Positions 8,870 through 19,000 of a DNA stretch of 64,000 nt are shown here, one piece after another. The DNA comes from Paenibacillus periandrae. Lineage in GTDB: Bacteria > Bacillota > Bacilli > Paenibacillales > NBRC-103111. The DNA is taken from assembly GCF_022458865.1 (NCBI RefSeq), contig NZ_JAJNMU010000015.1, forward strand, positions 1 through 64,000, read 5' to 3'. Below the pieces are notes generated by a model. It made no database searches and was not told the origin of the DNA. It saw only the letters and a list, made by a program, of their open reading frames with translations. A program made the position numbers and the translations under genes. Positions within the stretch are counted from its first letter, which is position 1. Each line of letters starts with the position of its first letter.

Positions 8870-10210
8870 ATGGGGAAATATTTCGGAACCGATGGTGTTC
8901 GGGGGATTGCAAATCAGGAATTAACAGCTGAGCTAGCCTATAAAATTGGCCGCTGCGGAGGTTATGTGCTCGCAGGTCAGGTTGACAAGCCCACAGTTAT
9001 TATCGGGCGTGATACCAGAATATCCGGCTCGATGCTGGAAGCTGCGTTGGTAGCGGGATTATTATCGATCGGCGCTAATGTAATACGTATTGGCATTGTA
9101 TCGACACCGGGAATTGCCTATTTGACACGTAAGCTTAAAGCAGATGCAGGTGTGATGATTTCGGCGTCACACAACCCGGTTGAGGATAATGGCATCAAGT
9201 TTTTTGGTGGTGATGGCTTTAAGCTGTCTGATGAAACCGAGCTTGAAATCGAACGGTTAATGGATGCAGAGCAAGATGAATTGCCGCGGCCTACAGGTGC
9301 TAATCTCGGTACGGCTGTGGACGACGAACAGGCTAAATATGCATATCTGGATTATGTGCAGGCGAGTGTTAAGTCCTCTTTTAAAGGCTATAAAATCGTG
9401 CTGGATTGTGCGCATGGAGCTGCCTATGAGCTTGCACCCAAAGTATTCGAGGCGTTGGGCGCTGAGGTTATCACAGTGGGCGCTGAGCCGAATGGATGCA
9501 ATATTAATGATCATTGTGGGTCTACCCACCCAGAAGCTTTGCAAAAAGCAGTGCTGGAGCATGGCGCATTCATCGGCTTTGCCTTTGACGGGGATGCAGA
9601 CCGCTTAATCGCGATTGATGAAACCGGTGAGGAAGTGGATGGGGATTATATTCTCAGCATTTGCGGGCATGCGTTGAATCAAGCCGGGCAATTGCAGCAG
9701 AGCACGATTGTAACGACGGTGATGAGCAATATCGGGTTTTTTAAAGGCATTGAAGCGGTAGGTATGAAGGCTGCCAAAACGGCGGTAGGTGACCGTTATG
9801 TGATGGAGGAAATGCGTAAGAATGGCTATAATCTGGGTGGCGAACAATCTGGGCATGTGATTTTCCTTGACTACAACACAACGGGTGATGGTATTTTGAC
9901 CGCATTGCAGTTGATGGATACCTTGGTGTTGTCCGGCAAAAAGCTAACGGAAATGAAGCGAATTATGCGTAAATACCCCCAAAAGCTGGTTAATGTAAGA
10001 GTAAAGGATAAGAGCAAGTGGCAGGGGAACCCCGTCATTGAGCAGGCGATCCTGAAAGTCGAGCAGGAGCTTGGTGATAATGGTCGTGTCTTAGTGAGAC
10101 CTTCGGGAACGGAATCGTTGATTCGTGTCATGGCTGAAGGACCGGATAAGATTCAGGTTGAGGCTTATGTAGACGATTTGGCAGCGATTATTGAAAAAGA
10201 ACTTTCCTAA
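8870..10210 (+). CDS. glmM: Phosphoglucosamine mutase
   Basis: Converts glucosamine-6-phosphate to glucosamine-1-phosphate on the way to UDP-GlcNAc and peptidoglycan. 446 residues, standard length. The N-terminus KYFGTDGVRG, the phosphoserine loop in MISASHNPVEDNG (serine near residue 100), the metal-binding loop AFDGDADR near residue 240, the sugar loop GGEQSGH near residue 325 and the phosphate-binding loop RPSGTE near residue 410 are all present. A GAAGGAG ribosome binding site precedes the ATG. It is the third gene of the cdaA-cdaR-glmM unit and ends at a strong terminator. Confidence 0.97.
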   Translation: MGKYFGTDGVRGIANQELTAELAYKIGRCGGYVLAGQVDKPTVIIGRDTRISGSMLEAALVAGLLSIGANVIRIGIVSTPGIAYLTRKLKADAGVMISASHNPVEDNGIKFFGGDGFKLSDETELEIERLMDAEQDELPRPTGANLGTAVDDEQAKYAYLDYVQASVKSSFKGYKIVLDCAHGAAYELAPKVFEALGAEVITVGAEPNGCNINDHCGSTHPEALQKAVLEHGAFIGFAFDGDADRLIAIDETGEEVDGDYILSICGHALNQAGQLQQSTIVTTVMSNIGFFKGIEAVGMKAAKTAVGDRYVMEEMRKNGYNLGGEQSGHVIFLDYNTTGDGILTALQLMDTLVLSGKKLTEMKRIMRKYPQKLVNVRVKDKSKWQGNPVIEQAILKVEQELGDNGRVLVRPSGTESLIRVMAEGPDKIQVEAYVDDLAAIIEKELS

Positions 10211-10274
10211 AGTTTACTATATCCGACAAGGTTTATAGGCTTGTGGATAAGGACTTATGGAGAAAGGGGTCGAA

Positions 10275-10307
10275 AGCCCTCTAATGCTTGTCATTAGAGG
10301 GCTTTTG
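10275..10307 (+). terminator. Intrinsic terminator after glmM
   Basis: Perfect 12-bp stem AGCCCTCTAATG / CATTAGAGGGCT with a 5-nt loop and a T run. Confidence 0.92.
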
Positions 10308-10427
10308 TCGCTGAGGCTGTCGGAATTTAAAAGAAAATTAGTGTTGCACTCTACACATAAAATGAATAAGATGTTAATAAGCTTTTTATTCAGGAAGGAA
10401 CAGGAGGGTCGAGGTTACGTATGAATA

Positions 10428-10665
10428 GCGCCAGAACTTGTGAGGGTGCCATGGGAAGATAGCCAAGCAATTCAAGCTTTTAGAGACAAGCTGTTCAAAT
10501 AACAGATGTCGGGCTTGGTATGGATGGTGTCCCGCAGGCAGCCGCTTGCAAGTTGACGAGGTGAAGGTGTTCGGAATATTCGGCGGGGACCTTCCGGTAG
10601 CGGCTCTACCGTTAAGTTGGAATGCAAAGCACATGGGTGACTGTGTGTACAAGACTCCAGCATGA
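10428..10665 (+). ncRNA. glmS self-cleaving ribozyme, with enlarged P1-side insert
   Basis: Metabolite-dependent ribozyme in the glmS leader that cleaves its mRNA when glucosamine-6-phosphate binds, lowering GlmS synthesis. Core elements are visible: cleavage site A10427|G10428 with GCGCCAGAACTTG, then CAAGTTGACGAGG at about 10546, GTGTTCGGAAT with CGGCGGGGACCTTCCGG, and the P4-type hairpin region GACTGTGTGTACAAGACTCC near 10640-10660. About 105 nt (10441-10545) separate the two halves of the CTTG/CAAG helix, much longer than in the B. subtilis ribozyme as I remember it. The 3' boundary is approximate. Confidence 0.88.
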
Positions 10666-10729
10666 CCGATGAATGACATAACAATTTCGGAATAATCGTT
10701 TTTTTAAATATGCAGGAGGTTCTATCCCT

Positions 10730-12559
10730 ATGTGTGGTATTGTTGGATACGTTGGTAAACGTAATTCTCAAAATATATTGATTGAAGGCTTGAAGAAATT
10801 AGAATATCGCGGTTATGATTCCGCAGGTGTGGCCGTATATACGCAAGATGGATTGCAGGTCACTAAATCCAAGGGCAGATTGGCCAATTTGGAAGCGGTG
10901 CTTGATGGGGCGCCTTTAACGGGTTCAATCGGGATTGGGCATACGCGGTGGGCAACACACGGTAAACCCTCCGATGTGAACTCTCATCCGCACACCGATA
11001 ATTCGCGTAAATTTTCTGTGGTTCACAATGGGATCATCGAAAATTACATGACTTTAAAAGAAGAATTAACAGCCCAAGGTCATGTGTTCGTGTCTGAGAC
11101 TGACACGGAAGTGATCTCCCACCTTATTTCCAGCCTCTATGAAGGTGATATCGTCAAGGCGGTGCAAAAGGCGATTACCCGGATGACCGGTGCTTTTGCA
11201 TTAGGTGTGTTAACGGAGTATGAGCCTGAGAAGCTGGTTGCAGTCCGTTTCTTCAGTCCTTTAATTATTGGTGTAGGTGAAGGTGAGAATTTCATTGGAT
11301 CCGATATTCCGGCAATTCTTGATCACACGCGCAACGTATATATTTTGAACGATGGTGAAATGGCAGTTTTGACCTCAGAGGGTGTCGAATTAATGACGCT
11401 TGAGGGGAATTTTATTTCCCGGGAATTATTTCATGTCGATTGGGATATTATTACAGCTGAAAAAGCCGGATTTGATCATTTTATGCTAAAAGAAATTTAT
11501 GAGCAGCCGAAGGCTTATCGGGATACAATGGGCAGCCGAATTGACCCAACAGGCAAGAAGGTTGTCATGAACGAATTAAAGATGACCAACGAGTACATCA
11601 AGTCCATTCAACAGGTTCATATCGTGGCCTGCGGTACGGCGTATCATGCAGGTATGGTCGGTAAAAGCATTATTGAAAAGCTGGCTCGTATTCCAGTGGA
11701 AACCGATGTAGCCTCGGAATATCGTTACCGTTCGCCGATTATTACACCTAACACACTTGTAGTGGTTGTCAGCCAGTCTGGAGAGACAGCAGATACTTTG
11801 GCCGCGCTGCGTGAAGCCAAACGCTGCGGTGCGCGTGTAGTAGCCGTTACGAATGTTGTGGGCAGCTCTGTAGCACGTGAAGCTGATGATGTGATTGTAA
11901 CGTGGGCAGGACCGGAAATTGCGGTAGCCTCTACAAAAGCATATACCTCGCAGCTCATCGCTTTTTATTTGTTCGGATTGTACCTGGCACAAACGTTGGG
12001 AACACAGGATGAAGCTTACATTGCTGACGTTGTTGCTGAGCTAAAGCAGCTTCCGGAAAAGGTTGAGCAGATTCTGGAGCATGCTGAGGTTGTCAAGGAA
12101 TGCGCAGAGCAAATCGCCACACACAATAATCTGTTCTTCATAGGCCGCGGCATCGATTATGCGGTTGTATTGGAAGGCTCGCTGAAGCTGAAGGAGATTT
12201 CATATATTCATTCCGAAGCTTATCCATCAGGTGAATTGAAGCACGGCACATTGGCTCTGATCGAAGAGGGCATTCCTGTTATCGCCTTGGCGACACAGCC
12301 GGATCTATTCGAGAAAACAGTGAGTAATATCAAGGAAGTTAAAGCACGCGGAGCTTATGTGTTCGGTATTCATACAGCAGGTGAGACAGTGCTTGGCAAA
12401 GCTGTGGATCAAATGCTGGAGATCCCGCAGACGATCCCGCTGCTTAGCCCGGCATTGTCTGTCATTCCATTGCAGTTGTTGGCTTACTACGCTTCGCTTG
12501 CACGCGGTAATGACGTTGATAAGCCAAGGAATTTGGCGAAGAGCGTTACGGTTGAATAA
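10730..12559 (+). CDS. glmS: Glutamine--fructose-6-phosphate aminotransferase (isomerizing)
   Basis: Makes glucosamine-6-phosphate from fructose-6-phosphate and glutamine, the first step to UDP-GlcNAc. 609 residues. The N-terminal glutamine amidotransferase domain begins MCGIVGYVG, with Cys2 (C1 after Met removal) as nucleophile. Two SIS domains follow (SQSGETADTLAAL near residue 345; AYPSGELKHG near residue 500), and the protein ends in the conserved PRNLAKSVTVE. A GCAGGAGG ribosome binding site precedes the ATG. Regulated by the upstream ribozyme. The last codons form the attachment sequence recognised by TnsD-type proteins, and a Tn7-like element begins 24 bp after the stop. Confidence 0.98.
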   Translation: MCGIVGYVGKRNSQNILIEGLKKLEYRGYDSAGVAVYTQDGLQVTKSKGRLANLEAVLDGAPLTGSIGIGHTRWATHGKPSDVNSHPHTDNSRKFSVVHNGIIENYMTLKEELTAQGHVFVSETDTEVISHLISSLYEGDIVKAVQKAITRMTGAFALGVLTEYEPEKLVAVRFFSPLIIGVGEGENFIGSDIPAILDHTRNVYILNDGEMAVLTSEGVELMTLEGNFISRELFHVDWDIITAEKAGFDHFMLKEIYEQPKAYRDTMGSRIDPTGKKVVMNELKMTNEYIKSIQQVHIVACGTAYHAGMVGKSIIEKLARIPVETDVASEYRYRSPIITPNTLVVVVSQSGETADTLAALREAKRCGARVVAVTNVVGSSVAREADDVIVTWAGPEIAVASTKAYTSQLIAFYLFGLYLAQTLGTQDEAYIADVVAELKQLPEKVEQILEHAEVVKECAEQIATHNNLFFIGRGIDYAVVLEGSLKLKEISYIHSEAYPSGELKHGTLALIEEGIPVIALATQPDLFEKTVSNIKEVKARGAYVFGIHTAGETVLGKAVDQMLEIPQTIPLLSPALSVIPLQLLAYYASLARGNDVDKPRNLAKSVTVE

Positions 12560-12583
12560 AAGGAGGGGGAAACCCCTTCTTTT
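12559..12583 (+). terminator. glmS terminator, cut by the transposon insertion
   Basis: AAAGGAGGGGG and CCCCTTCTTTT can pair over 11 bp with a 3-nt loop directly after the glmS stop. The downstream T tract is now split: five bases (CTTTT) remain on the left and the rest (CTTTTTTTT) lies after the right transposon end at 42988. Confidence 0.7.
12579..12583. repeat. Target-site duplication, left copy (CTTTT)
   Basis: CTTTT directly before the first base (TGTC) of the Tn7-like element. The same five bases follow its last base at 42988-42992. A 5-bp duplication is the Tn7-family hallmark. Confidence 0.9.
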
Positions 12584-12650
12584 TGTCTGGTGATATAAAA
12601 GTTGTGAACCAGTAAAAAAAGTTGTGAACCAGTAAAAAAAGTCGTGAACC
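12584..12650 (+). repeat. Left-end TnsB binding sites, 20-bp direct repeats
   Basis: Three copies of G-T-(T/C)-GTGAACC begin at 12601, 12621 and 12641 with exact 20-bp spacing. The first two 20-bp units (GTTGTGAACCAGTAAAAAAA) are identical. The same heptamer GTGAACC recurs inverted at the right end, so these are the probable transposase (TnsB) sites. Confidence 0.85.
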
Positions 12651-12658
12651 TCTAATTC

Positions 12659-12698
12659 AGTCCCGATGAGTTTTATCATTCATCGGGACTATTTTTTT
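12659..12698 (+). terminator. Terminator just inside the left transposon end
   Basis: Perfect 11-bp stem AGTCCCGATGA / TCATCGGGACT with a 10-nt loop and a T7 tract. It probably insulates cargo from glmS read-through, useful because the native glmS terminator is split. Confidence 0.85.
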
Positions 12699-12703
12699 AA
12701 GGA

Positions 12704-13054
12704 GTGATACATATCGAAACAACAATAGGCAGCCGGATTAAAATGATTAGAAAGTTGAATAAGATTAGTCAAGTAGATTTCTCAAATCGGATTGGAATAT
12801 CTCAAGCAACGCTCAGTGAGCTGGAACAAGACAAATATAAGCCATCGGTTGATACTATTCTCGCGATTGTTGAAGGATTCGAGACGGATGTTGAATGGAT
12901 TCTTATTGGAACGAAGAGTGCTGCAGGTAAGACTTTCGGAATCACGGAAGTCAATGAAAAAGAGGCTAACATATTAGAACATTTTGATAAGTTAAAAAGT
13001 ACTGATCAAGATGAAATCATTGATTTCATAAAGTTAAAATTAAGTCGATATTGA
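12704..13054 (+). CDS. XRE-family transcriptional regulator
   Basis: 116-residue DNA-binding protein with an N-terminal Cro/C1-type helix-turn-helix (about residues 8-65: GSRIKMIRKLNKISQ, then FSNRIGISQATLSELEQDKY). The C-terminal half is short and helical, with no recognisable domain. The only available start is a GTG at 12704, which lies inside an AAGGAG-like sequence; the next in-frame ATG (12743) would cut into the helix-turn-helix, so the exact start is uncertain. It is the first cargo gene, 280 bp before hsdM and separated from it by a terminator. It may control the restriction genes or the element; this is inference. Confidence 0.8.
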   Translation: MIHIETTIGSRIKMIRKLNKISQVDFSNRIGISQATLSELEQDKYKPSVDTILAIVEGFETDVEWILIGTKSAAGKTFGITEVNEKEANILEHFDKLKSTDQDEIIDFIKLKLSRY

Positions 13055-13250
13055 GTGACTTTATATTGTTGGTAAATGACATTATGCTAAATTTATAATT
13101 TTGAATATTTCTCGATACTGAGTTTCATAATTAGTTGTTTCTTAGTACTGTTATATGATTCCACCATATTCATTTCAGATGTCGGAGTTTCTATATACGA
13201 ACGTATGCTTGCTGACAAAATAGTATCATCTAAATGATAAATAATTATGG

Positions 13251-13284
13251 AAAACCCCTGTCGAATGAAGGGGTTTTCTCTTTA
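13251..13284 (+). terminator. Intrinsic terminator between the XRE gene and hsdM
   Basis: Perfect 8-bp stem AAAACCCC / GGGGTTTT followed by CTCTTT. The rest of the gap 13055-13334 is AT-rich and shows no gene. Confidence 0.75.
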
Positions 13285-13334
13285 ATTGTGGAATAAGTCT
13301 ATAGAACTAATAAGTTACAGATAGGAGCAATACA

Positions 13335-14804
13335 ATGCTAACAGGAGAAGTTCGTAATAAGATTGATAAAATATGGTCAGATATATGGGCAGGCGGTATT
13401 AGCAACCCATTAACCGTTATAGAGCAGCTTACCTACCTGATGTTCATTCGTTCCCTAGATGAGAAGGAACTGGAAAATGAGAGCTTTGAGGCATTGGGCG
13501 GTGAAGGTCTGCCGAAAATTTTCCCACAGGACGAAGACGGGCAGAACATGCGTTGGAGCAAATTTAAAACGAAAGATCCTCGTATCATTTATGATATTGT
13601 CAGTACGGAGGTGTTCCCTTTTATTAAAACGATGAATGGAGCGAATACGACTGCCTTCTCGCGTTATATGCATGATGCTATGTTCCTAGTGCCAACTCCT
13701 CAAGTATTGCAAAAGATGATTACAGGCCTAGATGAGCTGTATGAACACGATATTAAAGACTTGGATATGCAGGGCGACCTCTACGAGTATATGCTCGGTA
13801 AGTTGGCTTCAGCCGGACAGAACGGCCAGTTCAGAACGCCGAAACATATTCGCGATATGATGGTTCGGCTGCTTGCTCCTACGCCTAATGATAAGATTTG
13901 TGACCCAGCTTGCGGTACCGCGGGCTTCCTGGTATCTTCGTCGGAATATATCCGAGAGAATTTCGAGGCTGAGATGACTAGCGAGCTGTGGGAGCATTTT
14001 GCCGGTGAGATGTTCTCTGGGTTTGATACGGACCGAACGATGCTGCGTCTATCCGCTATGAATCTGATGCTTCATTCGATTAACCAGCCTCATATCGATT
14101 ACTTGGACAGTGTTTCCAAGCAGAATAGCATTTCCTCCGCATATGATATTGTTCTTGCCAATCCGCCATTCACGGGTACGGTTGATGCCGAGAGCATTAA
14201 CGATAACTTGAAGACAGTCTGTGATACCAAAAAGACGGAGCTTCTATTCGTTGCACTCTTCTTGCGAATTCTCCGTAAGGGCGGTCGCTGTGCTTGTATT
14301 GTACCGGACGGCGTTTTGTTCGGTTCTACTAAGGCACACAAAGCCCTCCGTAAAGAACTGGTCGAGAATCATCAGCTTCAAGCGGTTATCTCCATGCCGA
14401 GCGGTGTGTTTAAGCCATATGCTGGTGTGAGCACGGCTGTCCTTGTGTTTACAAAGACGGGTGCTGGTGGTACGGATAAGGTATGGTTCTATAATATGAA
14501 AGCTGATGGCTTTTCGTTGGATGATAAACGTTCTCCAGTTGAAGCGAATGATATTCCCGATATTCTTGCTCGTTTCCATAACCTTGAGGGTGAACTGGAT
14601 CGCAAGCCAACTGAGGCGAGCTTCTTGGTGGATAAGGCTGCGATTGAGGCCAATGAGTATGATTTGTCGATTAACAAATATAAGGAAGTCGTTTACGAAA
14701 AGGTGGAGTACGATAAACCGGAAGTGATTATTGCTCGGCTTGATGGGTTGAACCTTGATATTGCTGCCAAAATGGAGGAATTGAGGGGGCTTTTGGGTGA
14801 ATAG
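13335..14804 (+). CDS. hsdM: Type I restriction-modification system, adenine methyltransferase subunit HsdM
   Basis: N6-adenine DNA methyltransferase that forms the modification core (M2S) and, with HsdR, the restriction complex. 489 residues. The HsdM N-terminal helical domain (IDKIWSDIWAGGISNPLTVI, then YLMFIRSLDEKE) is followed by the SAM-binding motif DPACGTAGF near residue 195 and the catalytic motif NPPF near residue 277. The ATG at 13335 has ATAGGAG upstream. It overlaps hsdS by 8 bp, so the two are coupled. First gene of an hsdM-hsdS-hsdR operon. Confidence 0.95.
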   Translation: MLTGEVRNKIDKIWSDIWAGGISNPLTVIEQLTYLMFIRSLDEKELENESFEALGGEGLPKIFPQDEDGQNMRWSKFKTKDPRIIYDIVSTEVFPFIKTMNGANTTAFSRYMHDAMFLVPTPQVLQKMITGLDELYEHDIKDLDMQGDLYEYMLGKLASAGQNGQFRTPKHIRDMMVRLLAPTPNDKICDPACGTAGFLVSSSEYIRENFEAEMTSELWEHFAGEMFSGFDTDRTMLRLSAMNLMLHSINQPHIDYLDSVSKQNSISSAYDIVLANPPFTGTVDAESINDNLKTVCDTKKTELLFVALFLRILRKGGRCACIVPDGVLFGSTKAHKALRKELVENHQLQAVISMPSGVFKPYAGVSTAVLVFTKTGAGGTDKVWFYNMKADGFSLDDKRSPVEANDIPDILARFHNLEGELDRKPTEASFLVDKAAIEANEYDLSINKYKEVVYEKVEYDKPEVIIARLDGLNLDIAAKMEELRGLLGE

Positions 14805-15972
14805 GGTAAAATTATCAGAGATAACGAGCGTTATTACAAAAGGTACAACGCCCATGACTATAGGTTTTAATTTCCAAGATGAGGGAATTAATTTTGTTAA
14901 AGTTGAAAGCATTGCCGAAAATGGCGATTTTATATTGAATAAATTTCAACATATTTCTGATGAATGTAATGTTAAGATGAAACGTTCCATATTGTTTGAA
15001 AATGATATCTTATTTTCGATTGCTGGTGCATTAGGGAGAACAACAATTGTTACAAAAGACATTTTACCTGCAAATACAAACCAAGCATTGGCTATAATTA
15101 GGCTATCAACAAGTGAGTCATATCCAAGATATATACAGTATGTTTTGAAATCTGAAGGTGTATATAATCAATTTCAAAGGCAACAGCAAGGGGTAGCACA
15201 ATTAAACTTATCATTAAAAAACATCGGAGATTTAGAAATACCAATCCCGCCACTCCAAACACAAATGCAAATCGCCAAAACATTAGACACCGCTGCAGAA
15301 TTGCTTGCTATGCGCAAACAGCAGCTTGCGGAGCTGGATAACCTTATCAAATCGACTTTTCGTGAGATGTTTGGTAATGAGAATGAGTTTGATAAATGGG
15401 ACTGTACGACTATTGAAAATGTTGCGAAGGTAACAGTTGGCGTGGTTATAAAGCCTGCGCAGTATTACACACAGGAATCTAATGGAGTAAAAACATTTCG
15501 CTCTCTGAACGTTGGTGAAATGAGTGTTCGTGATAAAAGTTGGATATTTTTCACACCTGAAGGCCATAAAACAAACAACAAATCTATTTTGAAAACAGGG
15601 GATGTACTTGTAGTTCGATCGGGTAATCCCGGTACTTCATGCGTTGTTACTGCGGAGTATGCCGGTTGTAATGCTGTTGATATTATAATTGCCAGACCAA
15701 ATTTGATGAAAATTAATCCGTTATATCTATGCGCTTTTACAAACTTTCCGCATGGAAAAAATCAAATAGTTGTGGGGACTAGTGGTGCGGCTCAACAACA
15801 TTTTAATGTTGGGGCATACAAGGCTATGACTATTCCATTACCGCCTCTCGAACTACAGAACAAATTTTCTTGCTTGGTAACTAAAATTGAGGAGCAAAAA
15901 ACTCTCGTTAAGAAGGCGATTGACGAAACTCAATGCCTGTTCGATAGTTTGATGAGCGAGTTTTTCAAGTAA
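14797..15972 (+). CDS. hsdS: Type I restriction-modification system, specificity subunit HsdS
   Basis: DNA-recognition subunit with two target recognition domains separated by conserved helices. 391 residues from a GTG start overlapping hsdM by 8 bp. The first recognition domain spans about residues 1-150. The central spacer begins at IPPLQTQMQIAKTLDTAAEL near residue 152. The second domain spans about 195-345, and a distal helix starts at PLPPLELQNKFS. The recognition halves are visibly more AT-rich than hsdM and hsdR, as expected for a domain that is swapped between strains. The recognised DNA sequence cannot be deduced. Confidence 0.93.
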   Translation: MNRVKLSEITSVITKGTTPMTIGFNFQDEGINFVKVESIAENGDFILNKFQHISDECNVKMKRSILFENDILFSIAGALGRTTIVTKDILPANTNQALAIIRLSTSESYPRYIQYVLKSEGVYNQFQRQQQGVAQLNLSLKNIGDLEIPIPPLQTQMQIAKTLDTAAELLAMRKQQLAELDNLIKSTFREMFGNENEFDKWDCTTIENVAKVTVGVVIKPAQYYTQESNGVKTFRSLNVGEMSVRDKSWIFFTPEGHKTNNKSILKTGDVLVVRSGNPGTSCVVTAEYAGCNAVDIIIARPNLMKINPLYLCAFTNFPHGKNQIVVGTSGAAQQHFNVGAYKAMTIPLPPLELQNKFSCLVTKIEEQKTLVKKAIDETQCLFDSLMSEFFK

Positions 15973-16008
15973 CGATTCTTTATTTTATCCATGAGGTGAA
16001 TGAATCCA

Positions 16009-19000
16009 ATGACTGCTAATTTTGAATTCTTACAGGGAAAAACGGAATATGCATTATTTGCTAATGCTTGTATCGAGGCGGAGCGGGTACTTGCGACCTC
16101 TCCTGCGATGGCGGCTGTGGGTAGCCGGAAGGCTTTTGAGCTTGCGGTCAAATGGGTATACGCCGCTGATAATACGATCACGATGCCCTATAAGGACAAT
16201 TTGCAGTCATTGATTCATGAGCCTTCTTTCAGATTCGCCATGGAGAACCAGACATGGGGGAAGCTGCCTTATATCATTAATCTGGGCAACCTTGCTGTAC
16301 ATACCAACAAGTCGGTTAGCCGAGGCGATGCTTTATTGTCCCTAGCCTCTTTGTTTGAGTTCGTACAATGGATCGACTATTGCTACGGCGCGAGCTACGA
16401 GGAACGCTCCTTCAATGAAGCGAACATCCCAGCGGAGAAGGTCGTTCTCGACGAAGCTAAGATCAAAGAGAAGGATAGCTTAATCGAACAGAAGGATTCC
16501 GAAATCGAGGCGCTCCGTGCCAAAATTGCAGCAATGAGCGATCGGCTCACAGCTGACAAAGATCAGCATCAAGCGCAGCGGCATTTTACCCCTGAGGATA
16601 TTACTGAATTTAAAACACGCAAAAGATATATTGATGTTGAGTTGAAGCTGCTGGGTTGGACATTTGGCGATGATGTGAAGGAAGAAGTAGAGCTGTACGG
16701 CATGCCTAATCATGAGGAGAAGGGCTATGCGGATTATGTTTTGTATGGCAAAGATGGCTTGCCCCTTGCAATCATTGAAGCGAAGCGTACTTCGAAGGAT
16801 CCGAAGATTGGCACTCATCAGGCGAAGTTATATGCGGACTGTCTCGAGAAGATGACCGGCAGACGGCCGATGATGTTCACCACGAATGGTTTTGAAACTA
16901 ATCTATGGGATGACGTAACTTCTCCACAGCGTAAGGTGAGTGGTATTTTTTCAAAGGCTGACTTGGAAAAGCTGATGAACCGCCGCATTGAACGTAAGGT
17001 GTTGGATGAAGTCATCATTGACGATAAAATCACAGACCGTTACTACCAGAAGGAAGCGATTCGTGCGGTAGGTGAGCATATAACAACAGGTCATAGACGT
17101 GCGCTTCTCGTGATGGCCACAGGTACAGGGAAGACGAGAACCGCATCCAGCTTGACGGATGTGCTATCCCGCGGCGGCTATGTAACCAATACGTTGTTCC
17201 TAGCAGACAGAACAGCATTGGTTAAGCAGGCGAAGGACGACTTCAAAAACTACTTACCTCATATGTCCCTTTGTAATTTGCTGAGCAATAAGGATGATAA
17301 GACCGCTCGCATTGTATTTTCGACCTATCCGACGATGTTGAACGCCATAGATAAGGCAAAAGGCGATGATGGAAAGCGTCTATTTACTCCTGCGCATTTC
17401 GATCTGATTGTGGTAGATGAGGCGCACAGAAGTATTTTCAAGAAATATCGGACGATATTTGAGTATTTTGATGGTCTTATCGTGGGATTGACGGCGACGC
17501 CTAAGACGGATGTTGATCATAATACGTACGACTTCTTCGAGATGGAGAGCGGCGTGCCAACTTATGCGTATGCCTATGAGACAGCGGTAGAGATTGATCA
17601 TGTGCTGGTTCCCTACCATAATATCGAGATCACAACGAAGTTCCTGGAGCAGGGAATTAGCTATGACGATCTTTCTACAGAAGATAAGGCGCGTTATGAA
17701 GAAGATTTCACAGATGAAGACGGTGAGATGCCTGAGTTTATTCCCTCCCCTGAGGTGAATGAATTTATTTTTAACCAAGCTACAGTTGATAGAGTTCTAG
17801 AGGATCTGATGACCAAGGGGATCAAGGTGGCAGGCGGCGACAGGCTGGGGAAAACGATCATTTTCGCGCAAAATAAAAAGCATGCGCAATATATCGTTGA
17901 GCGTTTCGATAAACTTTATCCGCAGTATAACGGTAGTTTTGCCAAGCGAATCATTTCGGATGACAGCTATGCGCAGAGCATTATCGATGATTTTAAGGTT
18001 CCTGGCAAAGAGCCGCATATCGCGGTATCTGTGGATATGCTGGACACGGGGATCGACGTTCCGGATATTGTGAATTTGGTGTTCTTCAAACGCATTCGCT
18101 CTAAGACGAAATTCTGGCAGATGATTGGCCGCGGGACAAGGCTTCGTAAGAACTTGTTCGGAGAGGGAGAAGATAAGACGCGTTTTGTCATTTTCGATTA
18201 TCTAGGGAACTTCGAATTTTTCCGTCAACACAAGGAAGGATTGCAGGGGAATGAATCTCACAGCTTGTCTGAAGCGATCTTTGCGAAGCGGGTTCGGTTG
18301 ATCCATCATACACAACAGTCCACCTTCATCGATGAACCCTATCAAGCCATTCGTTCGGAACTGATCGATAAGGTCCTATTGCAGATAAAGGCATTGAATA
18401 TGGAGCTAATCTCGGTGAAAATGCAACTGCAATATGTGGAAAAATATAAGCATGGGGCTGCTTTCGTTTGCCTGTCCGATGGAGATAAGAGCAACCTGAT
18501 TTCCTATCTTGCACCTATTGTTTACATGGATGATACGGATGAGTATGCCAAACGCTTTGATAATTTCATGTATGGACTCATGCTCGCTCAGATTGAGGGT
18601 TCGGCGCAACTGAATAAGGCTAAGAAGCAACTGATTGAAGTTTCTTCGAACCTATTAATGCGTGCTACGATTCCGCAGATTAAGGAAAAGATAGCGCTCA
18701 TAAGCACGATTGGAACGGACGAATTCTGGCAGAGCTCTGATTTGCTGAATTTTGAAAAGGTGCGTGTGGAGCTTCGTAGTCTTCTCAAGTTTATTGTGGA
18801 TGAGGGTGGCGGCAAAAACCCGATCTATACAAACCTTGCCGATGAAGTAACTAGCATTCATGAAGGCAAAGAAATGTATCAGGCCTATGATTTTGAAGAC
18901 TACAAGCTGAAGGTTAATCGTTATATTGAGAAAAACCGTGACACGCTGGCTATTCATAAGCTTCGTAATAATATTCCGCTTACTGCTCTCGACTACGAAA

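Noticed and set aside
10386..10771. Minus-strand ORFs over the glmS leader
   Set aside because: The region is the glmS ribozyme; the ORFs have no ribosome binding sites or recognisable domains.
12601..12650. Regular 20-bp repeats that could suggest a CRISPR-like array
   Set aside because: Only two and a half units, no spacers, and the same motif appears inverted at the other transposon end; they are transposase binding sites. No cas genes are present.
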